Positions 38,318 to 50,846 of a stretch of 64,000 nt of DNA are shown here, in pieces; position 1 is the first letter of the stretch, and every line of letters starts with the position of its first letter. The notes under the pieces were generated by a model. The model saw only the letters and a program-made list of their open reading frames with translations, was not told where the DNA came from and made no database searches. Location of the stretch: positions 10,003,772 to 10,067,771 of the forward strand of contig CM028914.1 in NCBI GenBank assembly GCA_016801845.1, in the 5' to 3' direction. The DNA is from Polydactylus sextarius. Taxonomy: Eukaryota > Chordata > Actinopteri > Polynemidae. The position numbers and the translations under genes were made by a program.

Positions 38318-39641
38318 ATCTAACTGTAACTAAATTACAATACGTGATGCATTAGAACTAGTGTAGATTTGATAACAGGAGCTTAACCCTAGAAAACTAA
38401 CATTACTAACATCACCCGATGTTGGTAATTTAAAGTAAAATATTTTTCGTGTGGATTCAGTGATGCAGGGAAGAACAAGTTCCCAGCTCCATTATTGTTA
38501 TTGTGTGTGTGCATTTTTTTTTTTTTAGGAATTTCTTAATAGTTCTTTAATTTTTCACTAATTTACAGCCTGTTTATAGAGCCCCCCCACGTTGTATAGT
38601 TGGGAATTAAAGGAGAGTACATACTTCAATTTGCTATGAATTGTTGTACTTTAATATATTTTAATGAGAAGTATTTTTTCAGGTATATTATATATATATA
38701 AAAAAAAAAGCAGAACAATTAAATTTGAACCATATGATCTGTTTTTGTTCATTCTGGTTGTTTTTCCACATTTTATCAAGTTTACTTGAAACCTTCCTGA
38801 TGTTATTAATTAACTATACAATAATAATAAAAAGTAATAAAATTGTACAAGTTTCTTGCATTTTATTATCTCTTCTTATCAAGTGTTTTTTTGTTTGTTT
38901 TATGATTCTAGTAGAAAGGAAATATCACTAAAATCTTATCAAATGAGTTTTTTTATTTGTGCAGATTTGACACGTTTTTTAAAGTACAGATTTCTTGAGG
39001 CCCTCCAGACACAGCAATATTTTATACATTAAGTAACCGTTACGTCTTTATACCAAAAAATTTACTTAAGGTATTGTTACCTAAATATTGTGCCTTGCAG
39101 TAAAACATTAAGTTGCAACAAGCTTTCAAATTATCATCAGCAGCAGCAGCAGCACCAAGACTGGACGTCAGTTGAACTTAATGGACAAGCAGTAAAGTTG
39201 GATTCATCTTTAGTCAAAAGTCAACAGTCAAATTTTGACAAATCATTTCGTGATGACCACTGTGTGAAGATTTATGAAGCTGAATTTATACCAACAGACC
39301 ATTTTTTAACTCATCAGGCAGCATTGATTAAAATGACAGTTTGTAATACTTAATCATTAGAAAAAAAAAGATATTGATTTGTATTTGATCCTGTTATCAA
39401 GGACTGACAGAGCTGGGGAAACCCATGTCTTTGGCAGACTCATTGTCGTCTATGGCTTTTTATTTGAAGTATGATGCGTTGATTTATTCTTCTATTCTGA
39501 AGTCTCGTCTAAAAGAGTTGGAATCACTTTGCCGTTTTATGTGTTTGAGTCCATTAAGTATCACTTTGACATCATACATGAATGAGGAAACTGATCTGAT
39601 TTTTAAGCTGGTAATTCTGAAGCCGATGGAGCGCGTGTCCT
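38318..39641. other. Intergenic between the convergent 3' ends of rin1 and dpp3
   Basis: An AT-rich 1.3 kb interval. It contains AATAAA at 38,313-38,318 overlapping the rin1 stop, an ATTAAA near 38,606 and several AATAAAA near 38,825-38,840, all possible rin1 poly(A) signals. I looked specifically for VPS9 and RA exons on both strands and saw none. A CAGCAGCAGCAG run lies near 39,138. Confidence 0.7.
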
Positions 39642-40491
39642 TTAACACCAACAGGGTGCGTCTCTTTTACTCAGCTCCAGCAGGTTGGCCTCCAGCTGCT
39701 CCGCGTCATCCTGGAAACGCTCGGTGAAGGATTGAATCAAACCTGAAGCGCTGCCTTCGTATTCAACCAGCTCGACGCTGTCACCTGGAAAACACGCAGA
39801 GTCAGACACAAACTGAAAAACTAATTCACTTTAAGCTTGAAAGACCTTCTCCAGCTCTAAACGCAGCAAATTTGCGTCTATATTGGCTGATGAGGAACAT
39901 ATGAATGGAAACATAATCATTCCACCACAATAATGTCACTGTTGCAGTAAAAAAAAGTCAGATATGCAAAATGTGAGAATCAGTGTCACTGAATGTGAGG
40001 GAACAACCGTAACAACAGATATACAAACCGTTGACTCTTGTGTTTGCCTGAACAAACATCTTTCGTGTTTCCTTCCTCAGCAGCACCGTCTCCCTGAGAC
40101 GCAAAAAGTTGTGGGCGCCGCTGTCGCTGACGGTGGAGTAGCCGTCATACAGAGCCCGTCCTCCCTCCACGTCTGCCGTCGACTTAAAGACCTACACAGA
40201 GGTGGATTCAGGTAAATAGCACGGTCGGTGTGAGAGGAAATCAACAGGGTTATTAAACAGAGAGGCCATTAACATAAATGTCCCCTCAGAGGAGTCTTGG
40301 ATTTTCCGAGGTAAATTGCAACACCACACTCACACATTACAATAAATAAAATAAATGTAAAAGAATAAATATACTAAAAAATAAAAATATATAAAATATG
40401 AATGAACACAGCAGCCTGACAACTTGGTTGTTTTCAGTCAAGTCAAATTTAATTCTGCAACAACTTAATTAAGAACTGCAACTAATAATAA

Positions 40492-40533
<42 letters not shown>

Positions 40534-43500
40534 CAATTTTCTTTTATTATTTATTCTAAAATTTTCTGATTTCAACCCTAATTTTTTAAGAAAAAAATGA
40601 CTAGTTCTAGTTTTGGAAATGTAAATGTTTTTGTTTTCTTTACTTGAACGATTGGTCAAATATTAAAACAGATCACTGTCCTGTCGTCTGACTGACTGAT
40701 TATTTAAATAACTGTTTATGTTTTCGTGTCGTCACTGGAAAAAGAACAGACGTACCTGCAGTTTACAAAGGAACCTGTGGATGGCGTTCTTGCCCACAGT
40801 GTGGATCTTGCTGCGGTCCAGTGTGATCCGAGCGTCGGGCTTGCCGTCCTGTCCCGTCACTTCCTCCAGGCCCACCAGGCCCTCCCCGGCCTCCAGCAGA
40901 ACACGGAGGATCACAAAACGAGCCTGCATGTGAGCCTGAAAACAGACACGCACACTCCAACATATGACACACACTGTATACACCTCGTGACACTGGTGTC
41001 AACACTGAGACAGACTTAATATAAGCTGAGTCATAAAACATTTCAGACACATGGAGCTGAACCAGTCAGGTTGTAAGAAACACATGGTTAATGGTCTGTA
41101 TGTTGACTTGTCACATAAACATTCTACATGCGACGGTATGTACCTCTGGTTTTATGTATAAACAAAACTTCAAATCAATTAGTATGTACATTCCAAGTAT
41201 ATTAGATTATTCCTGTCCTGTGGGTTGTGCACAGTTTTTTAGTGTAAATGTTACAAGTCTAATAAATACAAGTCCAAGTAAAGAGGCAGTCAGCTCAGTA
41301 CTGAGAGTCGAGTGTGTCAGCAGAGACATTACCTGTCTCCAGCTCTTGCTCTCAGGTGTGTAAAACTCCAGACCCAACAGTCCAGCTCTGACCATACTGA
41401 GCCAGTTGATGTACACGACATCATCTGCATCCTGGTCTTCATGGCCAAAAATACTGAAACAAAACCAGAGAGGAAGAAGAAAAAGCAGTAAACACGCTGA
41501 CCTCCTTCAAAACTACTTTTTGGACTTTTTCCTATTACAATTCTATTTTCCATCTAAAAGGTCGTTAATTAAGAATAAAACCGCAGGGCGCCTTGAGGCA
41601 ACAGCGAATTAAAAAGCTGCTTAAGGCAGAAAAATATGTATTTATTCTTTGGGTTTGTCAATTAGTTTGTTTGGTTAAAGATTAATGTAGAAGATTCTGG
41701 GGGCTGGAGCAACCTTTTGGGATGACAACAAATTCTACTAATTCATTTTTAATCATTTAAAATATGTATAATATACAAATATTAATTTATTCCATTCAGG
41801 AAAATAACATCCAGCAGCAACATTTCATTTTTTTCTTTTCTGTTCATTTTGAAACAACCCGGCCGAGATCTCCTCTCACACTTACTTACAAATCCAAACA
41901 TTATTCAGAACAGCTTCTGCATAAACAGATCTGTCTGCTGGCAAAAGCTCAAACATGAACGGGTTGATGAATAAAAGAAATCCTCTTTGTCCTGTAATTG
42001 ATCGCATGCACAAGACGCACCTGAGCACTTGTTTGTTGAGACACAGATAAAGTCCGACGCACTCGGCGCGACACTCTTCATAAGAAGAAGCGATCGTGGA
42101 GAATTTACTGTCCCACGTCTCGCTGCCGCGATACCAACTGGTGATCTGAAAGACACATTCAAATCTTCACCGACTCCGGTGACTGATGCACAGGTAAAAA
42201 GGCGCCATTGTGTTTGGTCCAGGTCACTAGCTAATACGTGTGCACACAAACAAACAAACAAACAAACAAACAAACTCACCGCTTCCCCGGTCTCTGGATT
42301 GGTCACTTTGCTCTGGTCAAAGTTGAACTTGCCTTTGTCGTCCTTAAAGAAGCGATACAGGAAACAGAATAAATAAAAAAACAACACAACACATCACATT
42401 TTAGCTCATTACTATTATTCAACACTAGTAAAAATAAGCTCTTTAACATAGGGAGATGAAGAGAATCTAAATCCTTGAGTATCAACTGTTTAAATGTCTT
42501 TTTTGTGCGTACCATGGGAAAGCAAAGGCAACAGATCATATCAATTTAACTGCCAGTACTTTCAGACTCCACATTGTCATGGTTGCTCACAGTTAATTGC
42601 TTTGGCATGAAGTATGCAAACATTCAATTGACTGCAAATGGCCCATGTCTGCCGTGTGATGCTGATATCACTTTAATTGAACTGCATCAGACTGAGTTCG
42701 GCAGATGTCATTTTTGATCAGTACTCAGTGTAAATAACACCACCTTAAAATAACATTACTACTAAGCAAATGCATCGCCACAGAAGTTCATAGCGTTAGA
42801 TTATATACCGACCTGGACAAACAACTTGCCGCTCCCATGTCCCAGCAGCTCGTGAAGTCCAACCTGCACCTCGAAAGATGGGCCCTTCCACTTGATAAAC
42901 AAGTCCTTGTAAAGAAACACACAAACATACAATAAACATATAAGTATGACTGTGATTGTGAGAGACAAAGAGGAGCTGATGTGTAAGAAAATCAGGAAGT
43001 TACATGTGGTACCTTGTCATCCTCCTCCAGGAAGGTGAGTTTTTCTTTTTGTGTAGCGTAGGCTACAGCCAGCACGTTACCCAGCGACACGTTTTTAAAG
43101 CCCTCTGATTGTCTGATGTCATCATCTACACACACAAAAAAAACATTTCTTTGCTGTAAAACACAGAAAGAATCCAACTCAACTCTGTAAACTTGATGTT
43201 ATTTAACAGCATCTTAGTTTACGTACAGTTGGGGATGTTGATGCCAGCTGGTATTCCACTTCCAGCAAAGGTGAGAACATCCAGTGAGGTGAAATCAGGT
43301 TTAAGGAAAGTGTCTTTCTCAAACTCTCTGGGCCAAGGAAGCTCAGGAAGCAAAACCTCAGCTGAGGCTACCAGCTTTGCAAAACGCTCACTCATTGCCT
43401 TGTTAACAACCGCAACGAAACCTGAAGGTGACGGGACAGAAAAAACAATTGGGTTGAGTGTAAATTGGTAGTTTTATCCTTTTAAAGTAAAGTAAAGTCT

Positions 43501-46500
43501 TAATCACCACTGTAGTTAGTTACCTTCAAACTCTCCTCTGGAGCCAAATGGGTCCCTGTAGCTCTCTATGAATCCTATATAACTGAGAGAAGGAAACAGG
43601 GTTGATGAAGAGATGAAGTAATGAGGAATAAATAACAGACGGTGATCAATACAACAGAGTAGTATTTAAGAGTCAGTGTAAATGTTTACGTGAACTTGAT
43701 AGTCGAGCAATAATCCAACAAAGTAGATGTGAAAGGTGTTGTATGTGTTGACACGTTGTCTGTCCTCGTTTACACACACTGACATTCGATTTTACTGACA
43801 TAAATAAAACACATGTAAAAGTTAAATATTTATATGAAGAGCTGACACAAACAACAGATTTGTTGTTTGCATTTCCTCTGTCTGTCTTCAATCCCTCAAT
43901 CACTCAAGGCAAACGATGACATTGCATCACTTGTTCAATCATTATGTTCAGCAGATGTTTGTCATGGTCCAGTTATCTCACCTCTCAACAATTGGTCCTT
44001 TGTCTTTGATCCAAAAGCGCGATCCCTCCTTGTGGGCTTCAATTGAGCCGAGGGTGAAGCTGCGTGTGTACTCTTCAATCATCTTCCTCTGGTTCTCATT
44101 GGCAGCGTGGGCCTGTGTTGATTATTTAGAAACAAAACAAGGATTTAAAAAGTGGAACGGCATTAGATCAGTTATTTTTAATTTACCTACTATCAATTAA
44201 TCACTCCTGAAGATTCACATCTTATTATCCTCTTGTTTCAAGTTTACTTTTAGTGAAAAATCTTCCAGTAATCTTGATAATATTTAAACTATTGCATGTT
44301 TTGGAGACTTTATTGCTGCTCAACACCTGGATGAATAGAGACTAAACATGACCTACAATGTATTCGTTACTCTCTCTCACCTGTGCTTGTTGGAGGTAAT
44401 GGCAGACTTTTTCCATAAGAGGAGCGTAGTCTCCCCTCTTCACAGTGAACTCTTTGTCCTCAAAGTTGAAGCTGCCGCAGCACGACTCACATTCCCCGTC
44501 CACCGCACAATCTGTGAGGCAGAAGTGAACATACTTTTTTGAATTTTATTTTATTCTATTCTAATATAATCACTGACCGTAAAGCATCATCAATAACTTT
44601 AGTTACATCAACAAATCCCTTCATATTTATTTGTGAATGATTATTATGTATTTAAGCGCAAAAACTACATCGTCTTTAGTGCAACATGCAGAGTCGTAAC
44701 TGTGTTTGTATGTGAAATACCAAGGCTGTTTATCATTTCCTGATATTTGCTTTAATGAATCTGTGATTACTGTCTAGGTGTATGTGCTGGGACCAGGTGT
44801 ATCAAACAAAGGCTGATAGCTAATGGTTAAAACGATTAATCATTAGATAAAATACTAAGATACTAAGATAAAACCAGATCTCAGAGGAGGACTGGCATCA
44901 CATTAGTCTGGGGGGAGCTATAAAAACAACTATGACCTCATTTATTAGCAATTATCTCCATTAACAAATCAAAATATGTTAATAGGCTTTGGATTTACAA
45001 TTATATATATAGTCTAAAGATGCCGCCGCAACATGTGTATGTATGTATTTATATATATGGCGCAGACAGGACAAAAGCAAGTAAATACAGATCCGACTTT
45101 TCAACTCCATTTGTTTTTACATTCAGTGGCAGCGCGACCAGTGGTCGATTCATCTAATGTTGATGTCACACGTTCAACATGGATCTCCCCGTCAATACCA
45201 GATAGAACTGGAAGACACACTTGCTGTTTTGTTTTGATAATTATCGCTAAGTTAGCTTGTATTAGTTTTCAAAGTTGCTAGCTGACATTAGCACTGAAAT
45301 AATCGCTACCACATATATGGACATATGACCGACTAAATGACTAAATGAAACCAATAACCTCAACTAAGCTCATCAACTGAGAGAATACTGGTAGAAGTTG
45401 AGCTGAATGACGTCTTGTTGATATTTCTTGGCTTCCGTAGAAGAAAATGCTGACTTGGAAAAAGATCTCTTTAAAGGGGATCTCCTTCTAAAGTATCTGT
45501 ATATAATAATCTAACTTTCAGTTCTATATAAAATGTAGATCTTCAGAACTCTATAGCAAACTGGGATACGTGTGCATGTTTCAACAAGAAGTAATTTGAA
45601 CAGATTGTTCGGTAACAATCACAATCATCGTGTTTGGCGAAAAAATAAAACTACATTCCATGAAATGAAAATCCTCCAACAATAAAAAATGTTGAGAATG
45701 TGAAGCTTTTCTTCCTCTAGACCTTGATGGGTCCACATAATCGAACACACAATGAATTCTGAGGTCCATAGAGGAATTCTTGAATGATGCAACAAGATAA
45801 CGACCCTAACGACCACCATATTTGAGCTTAAAAAAAAAAAAAAATGACTGGCTTTAGAAAAAGGAAGATTTGCACTCTAGATTGGCAGAGTCAGAGTCCC
45901 GACTTGAATCCAGTCGAAATGTTTTGGCTGGATCTGAACTGGGCAGTTCATGCCAGACGCCCTCTGACTTTACACAACTGAGTAAGGTATGTGAGGAAGA
46001 GTGGGCCAGAATCAGTCCAAACCCAACATGAATGATTAATTAGCGGCTACAGAAGATTAATTTGAGGTTTAATTGAAGTCACTGCTGCTAAAGGTGATGC
46101 CACATGCTAGTAATTTATTAATCAATGATTCTTTAAATAAACGCTGTTAATTGTATTACATATTGGTGTTTATGTGTATATTAGATAACAAAATATTCAT
46201 ATTTTGATCAAAAGTATGTCTATATCTTTCAAGCAGCACAGTATATACACAAATAATATAAATATTATTCTGATTTTCAGCAGTTCTGACCTTTCTGCAC
46301 AGCTGAAGCCAAGCGCACCTCGTAGCAAGCTTTCCCTCCATTGTCCTTCTTAAACAGACGGGTGTTGTAAGCAGACAGTTTCTAGAGACAAACCACAAGA
46401 ACAAAGTTGAGACCAGACCAACTTGGGCTGAAATATACAGGAGGATGAGGGGGGAGACATCAAAATGGAGGATAAGTGTACAATGTATATAGGAGGAGAA

Positions 46501-47883
46501 TTTCTAGAAACACAAATTCAGTTTCAAAGGTAAACACAGGAGAGAAAAATATTAAAAGTTATGCGAGATATGGACAAAAGTGACAGATGGCAGACTCAGC
46601 TTACTTTTGAGTCAAGGAACTTCTGAGCCAGCTCAGCGTCCTCCAGGCAGCAGTTTCCTGAGAAATAGGTGGTAATTCCCTGAAGAGGAAATATGCAAAA
46701 ATATTTCATGAGCCGTGTATTTTCTCATATGGGTCACAGTTGGAGGTCACCTGTAGTGGACCCTGGAAGTTTGAGGTTCAGTGGCTTCTAAAAAGGCAGA
46801 TCAGAGTTGTTGACAGCCAATGTAAAGATAACTGCCTGTCAAATTTTGGATCTGCAACTAGAAAACATACCTGTATATCTACATCACATCTAAGAAACTT
46901 GAAAAAGACTTCGAAACAAACAAAAATAGCTGCTGCAGACACTAAGAGCCACTAACATCAGCCCTAACCCACAGTTAAGGATGGAGAAGTTCACTTATTC
47001 ACTTATACAGTTTTTACAACACAACAGATAATTCATTAGATATTAAAAGGCACCTTGTCACCCAGTCCCAGCTGTTTCTGTTTGTCTTCCAGGGAGTAGA
47101 GAAGACATGAGCAGCTGTCCCACAGAGCTTCCATCTCAGCCGGCTGCTCCTGAAAAGCCTGGCTGGCCATTACCAGAGCTTTCAGCTTGTCCTGGGTAAA
47201 CATGAGAGTTTAAAACTCAGAACTACAGTACCTCAGAAACAGTGATGGAAAAAAATACACATAATATTGTATTCCTGGTGCACTGGCATGTTACCTTGGG
47301 TAGATTTGGGATGAACTTGGTGTCTCCAAAAGACTTGTAGTTTCCCATGTTGGCATACAGACCTGCTGCATACACCAAGAAGGCCTAAATGTCACACACA
47401 AGAAAAAAAAAAGAACAGTAGGAAAATTAGGCATAGTGAACATCTCTACATATGTCTGTGTTTAATAGTGGATGGAAGGGTGTGGTATGACACCAGAAAC
47501 AGCCACAGACTATAAAAGTATCCACCTTATACTCCTCAGAGCTGAGTCCAGCTGCTGTGGCGACCTGCTCCAGCTGTGAAGCCGTCTGCTTCCTGAAGAT
47601 TTTCTGCAGCAAGACGAAGATGTTTGCCGACTCTGGGGAAGTCTGCAGCAGCACTGCCAGACCACCATACCTAAAGACAGCCAATATAACTTTTTGTTGT
47701 TATGATCATTTCAATACAGCCGTCTTGAATTTATCATATTGTTATATTAGTAACATACCAGGCGGCGCGTGACAGGTAGTGGGCGTACATTTTCTCCTGA
47801 GGTGAGAGCAAGCGAAAGGCCTCACCACAGTCAAGTGCAGAGATGCCAATGTCATTTGGGAGGTAGTACTGAGAGTCCACCAT
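39642..47883 (-). CDS. dpp3: Dipeptidyl peptidase 3 (zinc metallopeptidase M49)
   Basis: DPP3 removes dipeptides from the N-termini of short peptides such as enkephalins and angiotensins, in the cytosol. Exons in order: 47883-47759, 47670-47526, 47384-47295, 47191-47054, 46679-46605, 46381-46291, 44511-44381, 44112-43982, 43582-43524, 43421-43227, 43125-43013, 42905-42813, 42342-42280, 42145-42021, 41453-41333, 40935-40756, 40191-40029 and 39784-39642. All join in frame to 726 residues (human about 737), so the gene looks complete and functional. The zinc motif HELLGH is at 449-454 and the second motif EECRAE at 506-511, supplying the third ligand. An ETGE at 479-482 matches the KEAP1-binding motif known in human DPP3. 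The N-terminus reads MVDSQYYLPNDIG. Exon 7 encodes a cysteine-rich patch not remembered from human. The C-terminus is short (DAPCWC). Confidence 0.97.
40483..40532 (+). repeat. (AAT)n trinucleotide repeat
   Basis: A nearly perfect AAT/ATA run in the dpp3 intron between exons 17 and 16. No function is evident. Confidence 0.9.
44512..46290 (-). other. dpp3: dpp3 intron 6, holding a transposon remnant
   Basis: This is the largest dpp3 intron (1.8 kb), AT-rich, with the Tc1-like remnant at 45,770-46,115 reading on the opposite strand to dpp3. No other feature was recognised in it. Confidence 0.7.
45770..46115 (+). pseudogene. Degenerate Tc1-like transposase 3' fragment
   Basis: Conceptual translation around 45,890 gives SQSPDLNPVEMFWLDL followed by WAVHAR, the Tc1/mariner hallmark SPDLNPIE-x-x-W-x-x-LK that carries the last catalytic acidic region. 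A GATAACGACCC upstream fits the preceding QDNDPKH-type motif. Downstream, frames for EEWARI, SYRKR and AAKGG-type C-terminal residues are visible but interrupted by stops and frameshifts. It is an old, inactive fragment inside a dpp3 intron. No intact inverted repeats were located. Confidence 0.75.
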
Positions 47884-47939
47884 CTTTTGTCTGAGGTTCA
47901 AGACAGATGATGATAAGGATCTGATTAAGAGAAGGTTAA

Positions 47940-48712
47940 AAAAAAAAAAAAAAAAGGAAAAATTAGAAACAGTTGATCTGAGTCAAAGTAATAGCTCAAA
48001 CACCTCAAACAGACAGATCTACTAATATTAATCAATTTAACTGTATTAACACTGATCCCGTAATAGTTTCTGGTATTTACTGATTTCCTGAGATAAGTAA
48101 CAGATCTAAAGAAACAGAAAAGGAACAAATGCAATTGATATTAATTAGATTAATATAATGAGGTATGTTAACAGATAAAGTTCAGCTTCGGACGCAAACA
48201 ACAGTAAAATACCAACGGAAAGTTTATTCATATTACATCTATCCCTTACTCTGTCTTGTCTACATTGAGTCTTGATTTTCCTGAGACAGATATTTGAGCC
48301 AGTTAATATTCATCACTGAAGCCATTTTTTGTTTCACTTTCCATTCAAAAGGAAGGAAAAAAGTTACAAAGACAAAGACTTATATTGTCTAAAGTAACAC
48401 ATTTTATGCACTTTTGAAATCAACAGTGTACTAAGAGCAAGGCAAAACTGAAACCACTAAATGAAATAAATACTAATATAATATACAGAGTTCATGCTAC
48501 TGCAAAGCAGCTAACTCAGCGTTAACATTAGCTCGTAGCGTACATGCTACACCGGCAGCAGAGTGCATGTAGCATTTAAACACCTTGCCACAACTTCTGT
48601 CGGCAAAATATCAGATGGTAAATACTTTGTGATGGATTTCTGTACGCGATTGGCTACTATTTAATGCGTTTTAACATGTATAAAGGCGTAAACCGACTCA
48701 ACAGCTTGTTAC
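47940..48712 (-). other. dpp3: dpp3 intron between the noncoding and first coding exon
   Basis: The coding exon probably begins at an acceptor CCTCAG|ACAAAAG just upstream of the ATG at 47,883, and a noncoding exon ends at 48,713. The intervening sequence is AT-rich, with an A run at about 47,938-47,955, and shows no other feature. Confidence 0.5.
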
Positions 48713-48812
48713 CGTATTTTCTTCAAAGGGCTCCGAACAACGTCAAATTGCAGTCTCACGCTGCACACTTCCTGTATTCATTCAACGTAAACCCCGCCCC
48801 TCAACCAATCAC
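48713..48812 (-). promoter_or_regulatory. dpp3: dpp3 noncoding exon 1 and promoter
   Basis: On the minus strand, AATACG|GTAACA forms a donor ending a probable noncoding exon at 48,713. Upstream lie an ETS-type CAGGAAGT (48,774-48,767), a GC box (CCGCCCC at 48,794-48,800 on the plus strand) and a CCAAT motif (48,805-48,809, plus strand). The grouping marks a TATA-less promoter for dpp3. The start site is not determined. Confidence 0.55.
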
Positions 48813-49029
48813 AGCTCGTATACTGTGATTGATGGAATTTTAAGCCAATGGCGTCGTCGGGCTGTTCTACAAACTTCACAACCAGTTTTCTGACCCGTGC
48901 GTACACGTGAATTTGAAAACCTGGGATAAAGTGACACTGGACCGGAACAACATGCATAAAAAATACATCATTAAAAAAATACAGTAGATAAAGAATATTA
49001 ACTGACGTCACCTAGCTATCGGTATCTTC

Positions 49030-49111
49030 GACGAGGTGGCCGAGTGGTTAAGGCGATGGACTGCTAATCCATTGTGCTCTGCACGCGTGGGTTCGAATCC
49101 CATCCTCGTCG
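49030..49111 (+). tRNA. tRNA-Ser (GCT anticodon)
   Basis: An 82-nt gene with a complete cloverleaf. The acceptor stem GACGAGG pairs with CCTCGTC, followed by G as discriminator. The anticodon stem ATGGA/TCCAT encloses loop CTGCTAA with anticodon GCT at 49,063-49,065. A long serine-type variable arm follows, then a T arm with GGTTCGAATCC (B box, 49,090-49,100). The A box is TGGCCGAGTGG (49,037-49,047). No intron is present and 3' CCA is not encoded, as expected in a nuclear gene. A TTTT pol III terminator begins at about 49,117. It reads AGC/AGT codons. It stands alone, about 220 bases from the dpp3 promoter and on the opposite strand. Confidence 0.97.
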
Positions 49112-49120
49112 AACATCTTT

Positions 49121-50580
49121 TCCACACGCGGACACATCTCAACATGTTGAACTTCTGATATAAACTGTACCCTGAACACATCACGTAAAGGTCACGGGAC
49201 AGTCAAGGTTGAGTGAGATAACTCGAGCCCATAGACCGGACTGTGTCGTCCCTCGTTTATCCTCTTCTTCCTCTTTAAGGTCTAAATACGTCGCTGTCAC
49301 GCTGCGAGTTGTGTTTGTGCCATCTCCTGGAACTAGTCCACCATTACAGTGTTAGAAGTTGACTAGGTTTGTGAATTATACAATAGATAAATTAAATATA
49401 ACAATAGATAAATATAATCAATATAAATAGATAGATATAAATCGATTTATTAATATCATTTTTTAAAATCAATTTATTAATAATGACGGTATTTCCTACG
49501 TTTTTGAATGTATTTAATAATACAATATTTTATATGAAGACGATGCCGCTGAGATATAAATGCGTTGTTTCTTGGCCTTGTGATCCTATTTTATCTCATT
49601 CATCACCTTATAATTCTGCTTCACTACACGTCAGAGGGAAATACTGTAGTCTTTATTATATTATATAATTTATTGTATGTGCTATTTCATATATTAGTAT
49701 CTTTTATAACATCTGAAAAAGTGACTCTTACCTTTTAAACTTGTGTGTGAGCATGTGTATGTGTTTTGTTTTGTTTTGCTGCTGTAACAATTGAATTTCC
49801 ATGGTGAAGGATTAATAAAGTCTGGTCTGATCTAATCTCATCTCATCTCCACTAGACTTAAGCTTTTACTTGAAATGAAATATTTTTTTACATTCTTCCA
49901 CAGCTCATGAGCTCTATATATCTATATCTGTATTTATGTCTTTATCTTTATCCACTATATCATTATCTGTTATATGTCATTTTGTTGTGATTTCCTGTAA
50001 CTGACATCATGGACTGAAGTGTGCTGTTCTAGTTTCTGTGTCTTGATAATCTTGATGTACTATTATCTCTTTTTTTTTCCTCCCCTGTTTCTCAGGTCAT
50101 ACATCATGTTTTGAGTTAAATAAAAATATCTTACCATTCTCTCTGGATCACGTTGTTACTCTTCAGCAGATTTTCTTCCCTACAGTTGAAAGTTGAATAC
50201 AAATATTGTATTTTTTTAGCATCTTGATTGGCTCGTGTGCCCGCTCTGTCATTACCCATAATGAGCAGAAACAAAAACAAACACGAGCCCCCTTTGTTAG
50301 TTGTGAATAAACTGAAATTATTTGCAAAAAATAAACTGGATGCAACTGACTTGGTTTATTCTAAAGAGATCAAACTGGTGTATTGCCTTTACTTTTCTTG
50401 TCTCACTGGGTTTCTTTTATTCTTAATGAAAGTCTTTAATTTGTTTTCACACATATGGAGCCATAAAGTCATAACCACGCATTGTTTCCACACGTATTTT
50501 CTATTTGTTCGCTGCCTTTTTTTAGACACTATTTTCTTTTATAGCTTAGATAGGTTTAGAAACCACACAGATTTTCATCA
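49121..50580. other. Intergenic between tRNA-Ser and the cd248 3' end
   Basis: AT-rich sequence with no recognised gene. Open frames are short and without family signatures. Minus-strand AATAAA motifs (seen as TTTATT at 50,582-50,587 and 50,592-50,597) are the likely poly(A) signals of cd248. Confidence 0.6.
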
Positions 50581-50770
50581 GTTTATTGTTTTTTATTGAA
50601 TTTTAAAAACATGAGAGAGTGAATTATTTACAAAGGGTGTGCAACAGAAAGTATTAAGTTTTCCAAGAAGAGGAGGAGAGACGGTCAACTGAATTACATC
50701 CAAATGGTGATTTCAGTGACCAGTTCTGCACCACAAGAGGAATGTTAACAGGCATCTGAGCATTCAACAT

Positions 50771-50778
<8 letters not shown>

Positions 50779-50810
<32 letters not shown>
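50779..50810 (+). repeat. (GT)n microsatellite in the cd248 3' UTR
   Basis: A perfect GT run (CA in the transcript) about 40 bases beyond the cd248 stop codon and before the likely poly(A) signals, so it should lie in the 3' UTR. Confidence 0.85.
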
Positions 50811-50817
<7 letters not shown>

Positions 50818-50846
50818 GGAGGATCTGTGTTTGTTTATTTTATGGT

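Noticed and set aside
39090..39353. 87-residue plus-strand frame with a Gln run downstream of rin1
   Set aside because: Considered as a missing rin1 exon, but it has no VPS9 or RA-like motif and the Gln run comes from a CAG simple repeat.
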